A stretch of DNA of 36,810 nucleotides from Schwartzia sp. (in: firmicutes). Its GTDB lineage: Bacteria > Bacillota > Negativicutes > Selenomonadales > Selenomonadaceae. Below the pieces are notes generated by a model. The model saw nothing but the letters and a program-made list of their open reading frames with translations. It was not told the origin of the DNA and did not search any database. Shown piece after piece: positions 8,435-16,281 of the stretch. The stretch covers positions 1-36,810 of the forward strand of contig JAFNYY010000090.1 in the NCBI GenBank assembly GCA_017383125.1, written 5' to 3'. A program made the translations under genes and the position numbers. The first letter of the stretch is position 1. Every line of letters starts with the position of its first letter.

Positions 8435-9448
8435 ATGAGCAATCGACAATGTGCATCAGTTGGCATGGGTTTGTTTTTAGTGGGTATTCTTCTGTCTATT
8501 GCCTATCTGCCCCAGTTTGCTACGATAATATTTGTGTCCCTGATTCTTCATTCGCTGCTCGTTGATACGGTTGATTCCATGTCTGCCGGGCGAATGCCCA
8601 GGGCTTTGGCGGCTCTCAGTGTTCTCGGCTGTTTTGTGCTGCTGATGGTAGTGGCTTTCGTTTTGATTTCGGCTACGGTAGTGCCGATGGGGCAGGATTT
8701 CATCGACCGGCTGCCGCAGATGGTCAAGACATTCATGGCTCTGCCCTGGGTCAAGGATTTGCCGATAATCGGCAGAGAGCTTAACAGTGTCTGGATGCAG
8801 CTGACGAATTTCTCCGTGGATTTGATGAGCAGCTCCATAACCGTAGTGGTTTCCTTGTTCACAAGGGTTATAGACATTGTGCTGACTCTGTTGGTGACTT
8901 ATTATCTGCTGGCCGACGGAGAGCGGATAAAGTACTGGCTGGCGTCACGCTTTGCGGATGACCAGCAGGACAGAATAATGACGCTGATAGAAGGAATACT
9001 CGGTTCACTGCGGGTATTCATTGTCAGCCAGCTGAAGATTTGCTTACTGATGGGTCTGCTTGTCTACAGCTATTTTGCTTATCGGTCGCTGCCTTATGGG
9101 CCGGTATTTGCCATTTTTTCCGGTGTCTGCGAGTTCCTGCCGGTAGTCGGTCCCACGATTGCGTCCTGCTTTGCGTCGCTAATTATGGTGACAATTTCGC
9201 CGGTAATCGGTCTGCAGACCATTATATTTTTCCTGATAATTACGCAGATAAACCACAATCTCATATATCCGGCTTTTGTCGGGCACTATCTGCGTCTCCA
9301 TCCGCTGGCAATAATTCTTGGCCTGACGCTGGCGGGAGAGCTTATCGGCCCTCTTGGTATGTTCATGGCGGTGCCGACGATGGTCATCGGGCGGATGATT
9401 GTGGAGGATATATACAGAGCCTTTGCGGAGAGCAAAACAAATGAGTGA
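8435..9448 (+). CDS. AI-2E family transporter (PerM/YdiK/YtvI-like)
   Basis: Polytopic inner-membrane protein of the AI-2E exporter superfamily, whose members have been linked to autoinducer-2 export or to Na+/H+ exchange; the substrate here is unknown. The 337-residue length and the layout of hydrophobic segments are typical: paired helices at the N terminus, a soluble stretch (about 90-140), then helices to the end. Family motifs are the block LLVTYYLLADGERIKYW, GVCEFLPVVGP near residue 230, and NLIYPAFVGHYLRLHPLAIILG (given here as family pattern positions about 275-297). It overlaps rsmI by 8 nt, so the two are translationally coupled. AAGGGAAGA precedes the ATG. Confidence 0.9.
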   Translation: MSNRQCASVGMGLFLVGILLSIAYLPQFATIIFVSLILHSLLVDTVDSMSAGRMPRALAALSVLGCFVLLMVVAFVLISATVVPMGQDFIDRLPQMVKTFMALPWVKDLPIIGRELNSVWMQLTNFSVDLMSSSITVVVSLFTRVIDIVLTLLVTYYLLADGERIKYWLASRFADDQQDRIMTLIEGILGSLRVFIVSQLKICLLMGLLVYSYFAYRSLPYGPVFAIFSGVCEFLPVVGPTIASCFASLIMVTISPVIGLQTIIFFLIITQINHNLIYPAFVGHYLRLHPLAIILGLTLAGELIGPLGMFMAVPTMVIGRMIVEDIYRAFAESKTNE

Positions 9449-10319
9449 AACTGAAAACGCCGTGGGTACTCTCTATCTGGCGGCGACGCCTATCGGCAAT
9501 CTGGAGGATATGACCTACAGAGCTGTCCGGGTACTGGGTGAGGTGGATGTGATTGCTGCCGAGGATACCCGGCATACCAGAGGACTGCTCACCCACTTCG
9601 GTATTCATACTCCTCTGGTGAGCTATCACGAGCATAACAAGGATGCAGCCGGACCGCCTCTCATCGAGAGGCTGCTGGCAGGAGAAAATATCGCCTGTGT
9701 CAGCGACGCGGGACTTCCCGGTATCGCTGACCCGGGAGCGGATTTGGCCCGGCGGGCAATTGCCGCGGGGATACCGGTCACCGTCCTGCCGGGAGCCAAT
9801 GCGGCTCTAACGGGACTGATTGCTTCCGGTCTGGATACAGTACGATTCTCTTTCGTTGGCTTCCTGCCCCGGACGAAGGACAAGCGTCGGGATCTGCTGG
9901 CAGAGATAAGGAAGCATCGGGAAACGCTGATATTCTATGAAGCCCCCCATCGTTTGGCTGATTCCCTGAAGGAGCTGGCGGCAGGCCTGGGCGGCAGCCG
10001 TCCGGCCGTCCTCTGCCGTGAGCTGACGAAGAAGTACGAGGAGTACCGTCGGGGTCAGCTGCAGGAGCTTCTGGACGGTCTTTCGGACAACGAGCAGCGG
10101 GGAGAGTTCGTCATCATCGTTGGCGGCTGCGATACGGCAGCCGAAGACGGAATTGATGAGCCGGCGGCCGATGAGCTGAACGCTAACAATCCCGAGGCGG
10201 TGAAGGCTGCTGTAGCGGCACTGACAGAGCAGGGCATGCCTGAGAAGGAAGCCATGCGTCAGATTGCCCGGCAGACGGGACTGTCCCGCCGGGACATTTA
10301 CCGGATGTGCATTGAATGA
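9441..10319 (+). CDS. rsmI: 16S rRNA (cytidine1402-2'-O)-methyltransferase
   Basis: RsmI methylates the 2'-hydroxyl of C1402 in the 16S rRNA decoding centre, using SAM. The 292-residue protein has the tetrapyrrole-methylase-type fold signatures: LYLAATPIGNLEDMTYRA at the N terminus, VIAAEDTRHTRGLL, the loop CVSDAGLPGIADPGADL, VLPGANAALTGLIASG, and FVGFLPRTKDKRRDLL. Its C-terminal third includes the ELTKKYEE block and a helical tail. I chose the ATG at 9441 because the family begins there; the upstream part of the frame lies inside the AI-2E gene. The 8-nt overlap implies co-translation with that transporter. Confidence 0.96.
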   Translation: MSETENAVGTLYLAATPIGNLEDMTYRAVRVLGEVDVIAAEDTRHTRGLLTHFGIHTPLVSYHEHNKDAAGPPLIERLLAGENIACVSDAGLPGIADPGADLARRAIAAGIPVTVLPGANAALTGLIASGLDTVRFSFVGFLPRTKDKRRDLLAEIRKHRETLIFYEAPHRLADSLKELAAGLGGSRPAVLCRELTKKYEEYRRGQLQELLDGLSDNEQRGEFVIIVGGCDTAAEDGIDEPAADELNANNPEAVKAAVAALTEQGMPEKEAMRQIARQTGLSRRDIYRMCIE

Positions 10320-10359
10320 AACGAAGGCGGCTGTCTGCCGTATGTGCGACAGTCATTGA

Positions 10360-10388
10360 TTTACAGGGATAGCCAAAGCGTGTATAAT
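10360..10388 (+). promoter_or_regulatory. Sigma-A promoter for metG
   Basis: TTTACA at 10360-10365 and TATAAT at 10383-10388 are separated by 17 bp, close to the vegetative consensus. They lie 40 nt upstream of the metG start codon, with AGGAGG in between. No T-box-like leader fits in so short a space. Confidence 0.85.
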
Positions 10389-10428
10389 AGATAGAATAAT
10401 TTCAAATCGTGCATTTAGGAGGAACATC

Positions 10429-12057
10429 ATGAATCTCAGTGAAAATAGAAAAAGCTTCTACATTACTACCCCGATTTATTACCCCAGTGCCAAGCTTCAT
10501 ATCGGTCATGCATACTGCACCACTATTGCTGACTCCATTGCCCGCTTCAAGCGCCTTGCCGGCTATGATGTTTTCTTCCTCACCGGCAGTGACGAGCATG
10601 GTCAGAAGATTCAGACCGCGGCTGCGGAAGCCGGAGTAACTCCTATCGAGTATGTTGACAGGATTGTTGCCGGCTTCCAGAACCTTTGGGAGCGTCTCAA
10701 TATTTCCAACGATGATTTTATCCGCACCACTGAAGACCGTCACATGAAGCTGGTGCAGGAGATTTTCCGCCGCATTTATGACAAGGGCGACATTTATCTC
10801 GGCGAGTACAAGGGCCTGTACTGCACTCCCTGCGAAAGCTACTGGACCGAGCATCAGCTGGATGAGAACGGCTGCTGTCCCGACTGCCATCGTGCTGTAC
10901 AGGAAGTAACCGAGAAGGCATACTTCTTCAAGATGTCCAAGTATGCTGACCGGGTACTGGAATATATCGAGAACAATCCTGATTTCATCCAGCCGGTTGC
11001 CCGCCGCAATGAGATGATTAACTTCATCAAGCAGGGCCTTGAAGACCTCTGCATTTCCCGTACCTCCTTCGACTGGGGCATTCCTGTTCCCATCGACGGA
11101 AAGCATGTAATCTATGTATGGTTTGATGCGCTTTCCAACTACCTGACTCCTATTGGCTTCATGGATGATCAGGAGAAATTCAATAAATACTGGCCGGCGG
11201 ATATGCACCTTGTAGGCAAAGAAATCGTCCGCTTCCACTCCATAATCTGGCCCTGCATGCTGCTGGCTCTCGATATGCCGCTGCCGAAGATGGTCTACGG
11301 CCACGGCTGGCTTGTAGTAGACGGCGACAAGATGAGCAAATCCAAGGGTAATGTTGTTGACCCGAATCTCCTTATTGACGAGTTCGGTGCTGACGCTATC
11401 CGCTATTTCCTGCTCCGTGAAATCAATCTCGGTCAGGACGGCAATTTCTCCCGTGATGCCCTTATCAAGCGCATAAACTCTGACCTTGCCAACGATATCG
11501 GCAACCTTCTCCATCGTACCCTCAGCATGGTGACCAAGTATCGTGACGGAATCGTGCCGGCTGCCGGTGAGCAGGATGAAATCGGCAGAAGCCTCATCGC
11601 TGATGCTGAGAAGACCGTAGCTGATTATGAGAAGAACATGGAGGCTTACTCCCTGTCCGATACCATTAAGCTTGTTTGGGCTTTCATCGGCCGGGCCAAT
11701 AAATATATCGACGAGTCTCAGCCCTGGGTACTGGCCAAGGATGAGACTGACAAGGCAAAGCTCGATACCGTCCTCTATAATCTGGCTGAGAGCCTCCGGG
11801 TATCCGCTGTGCTGATTTCTCCTTTCATGCCGCAGACCTCTCCCCGCATTTGGAGTCAGCTTGGTCTTGACGGCGTAAAAGCATTCGCTGATGTCCAGCT
11901 TGATGAAATCAAGAGCTGGGGCGGCTATCCGGCTGATAATCACATCGGTACTGCCGAGCCTATCTTCCCCCGTATCGAGACCGATGAGGAGAAGGCGGCC
12001 AAGGCTGAGAAGGCGGCCAGGAAGCAGGCTAAACAGGCCAAGAAGAAACAGCAGTAA
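10429..12057 (+). CDS. metG: Methionyl-tRNA synthetase, short form
   Basis: Charges tRNA-Met with methionine; class I synthetase. Seen in order: the HIGH motif (LHIGHAY, about residue 24), GSDEHGQKI, a zinc knuckle with two CxxC pairs (YCTPCES ... CCPDCH, about 125-147), WFDALSNYLTPIGF, and the KMSKS loop (DKMSKSKGNVVDP, about 300). The 542-residue protein ends after the anticodon-binding helical domain in a Lys/Ala-rich tail (KAARKQAKQAKKK). It lacks the C-terminal OB-fold tRNA-binding/dimerisation domain found in the longer E. coli and Bacillus enzymes, so a monomeric enzyme is likely, unless that domain is encoded separately. It has its own promoter, and a segmented palindromic repeat begins at its stop codon. 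Confidence 0.96.
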   Translation: MNLSENRKSFYITTPIYYPSAKLHIGHAYCTTIADSIARFKRLAGYDVFFLTGSDEHGQKIQTAAAEAGVTPIEYVDRIVAGFQNLWERLNISNDDFIRTTEDRHMKLVQEIFRRIYDKGDIYLGEYKGLYCTPCESYWTEHQLDENGCCPDCHRAVQEVTEKAYFFKMSKYADRVLEYIENNPDFIQPVARRNEMINFIKQGLEDLCISRTSFDWGIPVPIDGKHVIYVWFDALSNYLTPIGFMDDQEKFNKYWPADMHLVGKEIVRFHSIIWPCMLLALDMPLPKMVYGHGWLVVDGDKMSKSKGNVVDPNLLIDEFGADAIRYFLLREINLGQDGNFSRDALIKRINSDLANDIGNLLHRTLSMVTKYRDGIVPAAGEQDEIGRSLIADAEKTVADYEKNMEAYSLSDTIKLVWAFIGRANKYIDESQPWVLAKDETDKAKLDTVLYNLAESLRVSAVLISPFMPQTSPRIWSQLGLDGVKAFADVQLDEIKSWGGYPADNHIGTAEPIFPRIETDEEKAAKAEKAARKQAKQAKKKQQ

Positions 12058-12156
12058 ACCTCATCCGGCTGCCTGCGGCAGCCACCTTCCCCAGAGGGGA
12101 AGGTCTTGGCCCTCTCCAAAGGAGAGGGGGGACCGGCGAAGCCGGTGGGTGAGGTT
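12057..12156. repeat. Segmented palindromic repeat (about 100 bp)
   Basis: Terminal inverted repeats AACCTCA (12057-12063) and TGAGGTT (12150-12156) enclose four perfect or near-perfect mini-hairpins: GGCTGC/GCAGCC (12067-12083), ACCTTCCCC/GGGGAAGGT (12084-12104), CCCTCTCC/GGAGAGGG (12110-12128) and ACCGGC/GCCGGT (12132-12146). This is the architecture of the dispersed, non-autonomous palindromic repeats common in Firmicutes genomes. It fills the gap between metG and tatD exactly; a degenerate half copy lies at 20023-20060. Confidence 0.85.
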
Positions 12157-12160
12157 GAAT

Positions 12161-13036
12161 ATGAACACAGTTGCAAACCGCAATAAGTACAGAGAAAAGA
12201 TAATGGAACTTTTTGAAAATCCCGATACCCTGCCGGTGTTCGCCGGTGGGGAGGACAGCGATGATATCTTCCTCGTGGATACCCACTGCCACATTGACGG
12301 TGAGGAGTACGACCATGACCGGGATGAGATGATTGCCCGGACCGGCAGAGCCGGGGTGAAGCTCCTTGTGAATATGGGCGACCGGATGGAGTCCAGCCAG
12401 CGCAGTGTGAAGCTGGCTGCCCGGTACGATAATGTTTACACCGGTGTAGGCGTCCATCCGGAGGAGGCGTTCCCCTTCACGCAGGCCGATGATGACCGTC
12501 TGGCTGCATGGACGAAGGAGCCGCGAGTCATTGCCATCGGGGAAATCGGTCTTGACTACTACTGGGAAAAGGACGAGGAAAAACGGCAGCTGCAGCGGGA
12601 TATTTTCATCCGTCAGCTGGCTCTTGCCCGTGACCTTGATTTGCCGGTGTGCATTCACGACAGGGATGCCCACGGAGATGTGCTGAAGATTCTTCAGACC
12701 GAGGGAAGGCAGAACAGGGGCGTTGTTCACTGCTTTTCCGGAAGTGCGGAGCTTGCCCGTGAGCTGCTGAAGCTCGGCTGGTATCTTGGCGTTGATGGTC
12801 CGATTACCTATAAGAATGCCAAGAAGGGGATAGAGGTCATTCGGGAAGTCCCGTTGGACAGGCTGCTGCTGGAGACTGACAGTCCCTACCTGACACCGCA
12901 CCCCTACCGGGGACGGCGCAATGAGCCGGGGCTTGTACGGCTGGTAGCGGAGAAGGTGGCAGAGCTGAGAGAGGTATCCCTTCGGGAGCTGGCGGATCAG
13001 ACCACAAAGAATGCCAAAGAAATATACGGACTGTAA
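12161..13036 (+). CDS. tatD: TatD family metal-dependent hydrolase (DNase)
   Basis: TatD-family TIM-barrel enzyme, associated with 3'-5' DNase activity and DNA repair or quality control. Metal ligands are visible: VDTHCHID near the N terminus, Glu in IGEIGLDYYW, His in CIHDRDAHGD, His in VVHCFSG, and Asp in LETDSPYL. The start is uncertain. ATG 12161 (291 residues) has GGTGAGGTT upstream, which is the end of the palindromic repeat; ATG 12203 (277 residues, MELFENPD) has only a weak purine run. Either gives an N-terminal extension before VDTHCHID that is longer than in most TatD proteins. It commonly follows metG in Firmicutes, as here. Confidence 0.93.
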   Translation: MNTVANRNKYREKIMELFENPDTLPVFAGGEDSDDIFLVDTHCHIDGEEYDHDRDEMIARTGRAGVKLLVNMGDRMESSQRSVKLAARYDNVYTGVGVHPEEAFPFTQADDDRLAAWTKEPRVIAIGEIGLDYYWEKDEEKRQLQRDIFIRQLALARDLDLPVCIHDRDAHGDVLKILQTEGRQNRGVVHCFSGSAELARELLKLGWYLGVDGPITYKNAKKGIEVIREVPLDRLLLETDSPYLTPHPYRGRRNEPGLVRLVAEKVAELREVSLRELADQTTKNAKEIYGL

Positions 13037-13041
13037 AAAAT

Positions 13042-13077
13042 GAGGCTGTGGAAAACAGGTTTTTCGACAGCCTCTTT
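13042..13077 (+). terminator. Terminator after tatD
   Basis: A 14-bp stem with one mismatch (GAGGCTGTGGAAAA with TTTTCGACAGCCTC), a 5-nt loop and a T-rich tail lie directly after tatD and before the radical SAM pair. Confidence 0.8.
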
Positions 13078-13101
13078 GTCGATTTTATTCGGAGATAACT
13101 C

Positions 13102-14289
13102 GTGATAAGCGTTACAAAACTTCTTTTTCGTGATGATTACGAGGGTGACAGGCTTCGCTATGTTCACGGCGCTCACGCCATGAAGCACGGAGCTGCCCCG
13201 GGTATCGGACCGGTGGTGGTCTGGAACAGTACCCGTACCTGCAATCTTAATTGCCGCCACTGCTATATGGAGGCGGACAGTGCCTGTCATCAGGGTGAGC
13301 TTTCCACCGATGAGGCAAAGCACTTTATAGATGATCTGGCGGACTACCGTGTGCCGGCGCTGCTTTTCTCCGGCGGTGAGCCGCTCATGCGGAAAGACTT
13401 TTTTGAGCTGGCAGAGTATGCCGGAGCGAAGAGTGTCCGTCCTACGCTGTCCACTAACGGAACGCTGATTACCCCGGAGGTGGCTCAGCGGATAAAGGAC
13501 ATCGGTGTAACCTATGTAGGAATATCCCTTGATGGCCTGGCAGATGTAAATGACAGCTTTCGCGGCAGGGCCGGTGCCTACGAGCGGGCCATGGCGGGCA
13601 TAAGAAACTGTGTGGCCGTCGGGCAGCGGGTCGGACTGAGATTTACCATCAACAGCCACAACATCGCTGAGCTGGACAATATTTTTGATTTCATCGAACG
13701 GGAAGAGATAAACAGGGTCTGCTTCTATCATCTGGTTTATTCCGGACGGGGAGCCGGCATGACCGCCGAGGATGTGACACCGGCTGAGTCCCGTCGGGCG
13801 ATGGACACCATTATCGCCCGGACGAGAGATTTTGCCGAGCGGGGGCTGAAGAAGGAAATCCTTACGGTGGACAACCACTGTGACGGGGCCTATATGTACT
13901 TGAAAGCTGTGGCCGAAGGCGATGAAGCTTTGGCGAAGCAGATAAAGGATTTCCTTGGGACGAACGGCGGCAATCGCTCAGGCATTGCCTTCGGCGAGGT
14001 GGACCCGGAGGGATTTGTCCATCCCGACCAGTTCACTCGGCATATTACCTTTGGCAATGTGAAGGAGAGACCGTTCAGGGAGATTTGGCAGGACACGGAC
14101 AACAATGAGATTCTCGCCGGACTGAAGGACAGGAAACCGCTTCTCACCGGCCGCTGCAGCACCTGCAAATTCATCGGTGCCTGCAACGGAAACTTCCGGG
14201 CGAGAGCCGAGGCCGTCCACGGTAGCTTCTGGGCCAGTGACCCGGCCTGCTACCTGACGGATGAAGAGATACAAAAGGGTTTTGTATGA
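13102..14289 (+). CDS. nirJ1: NirJ1/AhbC-like radical SAM protein of alternative haem synthesis
   Basis: Radical SAM enzyme closely resembling the NirJ1 type. Relatives (AhbC) remove acetate side chains from 12,18-didecarboxysirohaem to give Fe-coproporphyrin III in the sirohaem-dependent haem pathway; others act in haem d1 synthesis. The 395-residue protein opens with the family-specific ISVTKLLF and has the [4Fe-4S] motif CNLNCRHCY (about residue 50), FSGGEPLM, STNGTLI, GISLDGL and a Cys-rich C terminus (CSTCKFIGACNG ... DPACYLTDEE) for an auxiliary cluster. It starts with GTG at 13102 behind GGAGAT (13091-13096). It overlaps its partner by 4 nt (ATGA), so the two are coupled. Family assignment is firm; the exact reaction is inferred from relatives. 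Confidence 0.88.
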   Translation: MISVTKLLFRDDYEGDRLRYVHGAHAMKHGAAPGIGPVVVWNSTRTCNLNCRHCYMEADSACHQGELSTDEAKHFIDDLADYRVPALLFSGGEPLMRKDFFELAEYAGAKSVRPTLSTNGTLITPEVAQRIKDIGVTYVGISLDGLADVNDSFRGRAGAYERAMAGIRNCVAVGQRVGLRFTINSHNIAELDNIFDFIEREEINRVCFYHLVYSGRGAGMTAEDVTPAESRRAMDTIIARTRDFAERGLKKEILTVDNHCDGAYMYLKAVAEGDEALAKQIKDFLGTNGGNRSGIAFGEVDPEGFVHPDQFTRHITFGNVKERPFREIWQDTDNNEILAGLKDRKPLLTGRCSTCKFIGACNGNFRARAEAVHGSFWASDPACYLTDEEIQKGFV

Positions 14290-15272
14290 TAGTATCATGG
14301 AATACCACCAACGCCTGCAATCTCAAATGCGCTCACTGCTATCGTGATGCGGGGGTAAAGGCGGAGGAGGAACTGAACACCGCCGAGGCAAAAGCTCTCC
14401 TTGAGGGGATTGCCCGGGCCGGCTTCAAGATAATGATATTTTCCGGCGGAGAGCCGCTGCTTCGGCCGGATATTACCGAGCTGGTGGCATACGCCACGGA
14501 GCTTGGCCTAATAGCGGTCTTTGGCACCAACGGGACTCTGATTACCAGAGAAAAGGTATTAGAGCTGAAGGCTGCCGGAGCGAAAGGCATGGGGATTTCT
14601 CTCGACTCCCTTGACCCGGAAAAGCATGACCGGCTCAGAGGTGAGGCGGGGGCATGGCAACAGGCGGTAGAGGGTATGAAAAACTGCCGTGAGGCAGGAC
14701 TTCCCTTCCAGATACACACTACGGTGATGGGCTGGAATGAATGCGAGCTGGAGGCCATGACGGACTTTGCCGTGGAAATCGGTGCAAAGGCCCATCATTT
14801 CTTCTTCCTCGTGCCAACCGGACGGGGAGCGGATATCGGTGACAGCGTCCTGACTCCGGAGCAGCATGAGGCTGTTCTTGCCCGGATTATGAGGAAGCAG
14901 CAGACGGTAGACATCGAGCTGAAGCCTACCTGCGCTCCTCAGTTTATCCGCATAGCTGCCGAGCTGGGTGTCAGGACGAGATTTCGTCGTGGCTGTCTGG
15001 CAGGAATGGCCTACGCCATCATCAGTCCCAAGGGACTGGTTCAGCCCTGTGCCTACCTTCCCCTGTACCTGGGAGATGTCCACGATACGCCCTTCGATGA
15101 GATATGGCGGGACAGCGAAGTGCTGAAGAAGCTGCGGACGCTGGAATATGGCGGAGGCTGCGGCCAGTGTAAGTTTAAACACGTCTGCGGCGGCTGTCGG
15201 GCAAGGGCGGCGGTATACGCTGACGGTGACTATATGGCGACCGATCCCTGGTGCCGTCTGAATGAAAAGTGA
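14286..15272 (+). CDS. nirJ2: NirJ2/AhbD-like radical SAM protein (putative haem synthase type)
   Basis: Second radical SAM enzyme of the same pathway. NirJ2/AhbD-type relatives oxidatively decarboxylate the propionates of Fe-coproporphyrin III to the vinyls of haem b. The 328-residue protein has CNLKCAHCY at about residue 11, FSGGEPLLRPD, FGTNGTLIT, GISLDSLDPEKH and a C-terminal SPASM-like Cys set (CLAG, CAYLP, CGQCKFKHVCGGCRAR, DPWC). Having almost no sequence before the first cluster motif is normal for this subfamily. Start ATG 14286 overlaps the nirJ1 stop. The early sirohaem-branch genes are not in the window, so substrate supply must come from elsewhere. Confidence 0.88.
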   Translation: MIVSWNTTNACNLKCAHCYRDAGVKAEEELNTAEAKALLEGIARAGFKIMIFSGGEPLLRPDITELVAYATELGLIAVFGTNGTLITREKVLELKAAGAKGMGISLDSLDPEKHDRLRGEAGAWQQAVEGMKNCREAGLPFQIHTTVMGWNECELEAMTDFAVEIGAKAHHFFFLVPTGRGADIGDSVLTPEQHEAVLARIMRKQQTVDIELKPTCAPQFIRIAAELGVRTRFRRGCLAGMAYAIISPKGLVQPCAYLPLYLGDVHDTPFDEIWRDSEVLKKLRTLEYGGGCGQCKFKHVCGGCRARAAVYADGDYMATDPWCRLNEK

Positions 15273-15325
15273 TATAAAAAGAAGCATAAATACACAGGCA
15301 AATGATTTAAGAATGGAGCAAAACA

Positions 15326-16147
15326 ATGATCAAGATGATTTTTACCGACATGGATGGTACTCTGCTGGACGACAACGGCAATCTCCCTCCTGATTTTGAT
15401 GCTACCATGGCCCGCCTGAAGGAGCGGGGCTGCCGCTTCTGCCCTGCCAGTGGCCGGCAGTATACTGCGCTGGTAAGTCACATGATGGATTATTTCGATG
15501 ATTTTGCCTTCATCTCCGAGAACGGCACCTGTGCCTTCTTCCGTGGGGAGGAGCTTTTCTCCTATCCCATCCCCGGAGAGCTGGTTCGTCAGGTTGCCCG
15601 CTTTGCCAATGAGCTGCCGGGCGCATATCCTGTCCTGTGTGCTCCCACGGTAGCCTATGTCACTGAGAAGTGGCGCCCCTATACCGCTGCCATGGACAAG
15701 TTCTTCACCCATCACGAATTTGTCGATGATCTTGAGCAGGTTGTTGATGACCCGGAAAAGTACGGTCATATCGTAAAGATAGCCACTGCCGTTGCTGCCG
15801 GCGGCACTACTCTGGAGCTTACCTACCCGGCCCTTCGTGACCGGTTTGAGCCGGAGCTGCAGGTCATCCACAGCTCCGATTTCTGGACGGACATTCAGAT
15901 GCCGGGCTACAACAAGGGCAAGGCTGCTATCCGCATGGCGGAGAAATTTGGCATCAAGGCCGAGGAATGCGCTGCCTTCGGTGACTTCATGAATGACTTC
16001 GAGATGGTCAGAGATGTGGGCATGGGTGTAGCCGTGGAGAACGCCTATGTTGGATTGAAAGAAGTAGCTGACTACATCGCTCCCCCCAACTACGAATACG
16101 GTGTCACCAGGACAATCAACAAGTGGCTCGATGAGGGACTTATCTGA
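15326..16147 (+). CDS. Cof-type HAD-IIB phosphatase
   Basis: Haloacid-dehalogenase superfamily hydrolase of the Cof/YbjI type (subfamily IIB), acting on small phosphorylated metabolites such as sugar phosphates or flavin/PLP phosphates. The 273-residue protein has all four HAD motifs: DMDGTLLD (nucleophile Asp8 and acid Asp10), ASGRQYTA (motif II Ser), Lys in GYNKGKA and FGDFMNDFEM (motif IV). The cap domain lies between motifs II and III. GGAG at 15315-15318 precedes the ATG. It lies 53 nt after nirJ2 without a clear terminator between, so it may be co-transcribed; a strong terminator follows. Substrate unknown. Confidence 0.9.
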   Translation: MIKMIFTDMDGTLLDDNGNLPPDFDATMARLKERGCRFCPASGRQYTALVSHMMDYFDDFAFISENGTCAFFRGEELFSYPIPGELVRQVARFANELPGAYPVLCAPTVAYVTEKWRPYTAAMDKFFTHHEFVDDLEQVVDDPEKYGHIVKIATAVAAGGTTLELTYPALRDRFEPELQVIHSSDFWTDIQMPGYNKGKAAIRMAEKFGIKAEECAAFGDFMNDFEMVRDVGMGVAVENAYVGLKEVADYIAPPNYEYGVTRTINKWLDEGLI

Positions 16148-16176
16148 GCAGGCGTTAACAACAGTAAATAATAGAG

Positions 16177-16213
16177 AAAGACCACTGTACAGGACTTGTG
16201 CAGTGGTCTTTGT
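16177..16213 (+). terminator. Terminator after the HAD gene, overlapping the arsR -35
   Basis: AAAGACCACTG(T)ACA pairs with T(G)TGCAGTGGTCTTT over 15 positions including one G-U, followed by TGTTGTTTT. The right arm contains the TTGTGC that serves as the probable -35 of the next gene. Confidence 0.85.
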
Positions 16214-16224
16214 TGTTTTATAAT
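16196..16224 (+). promoter_or_regulatory. Probable promoter of the ArsR-family gene
   Basis: TTGTGC (16196-16201) and TATAAT (16219-16224) are spaced by 17 bp. The -10 is perfect and the -35 matches at four positions. Transcription would start near 16231. Confidence 0.65.
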
Positions 16225-16234
16225 GTAAGCGGAT

Positions 16235-16252
16235 ATATGAGCAATATGAACA
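16235..16252 (+). promoter_or_regulatory. Tandem ATATGARCA repeats, candidate ArsR operator
   Basis: ATATGAGCA and ATATGAACA follow each other without a gap, just after the predicted transcription start. TGAACA-type half sites in AT-rich sequence are typical of SmtB/CzrA-family operators, but here they are direct rather than inverted, so operator function is a guess. Confidence 0.4.
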
Positions 16253-16281
16253 AATAAACAAATGAAAGAGCGAGGGACATT

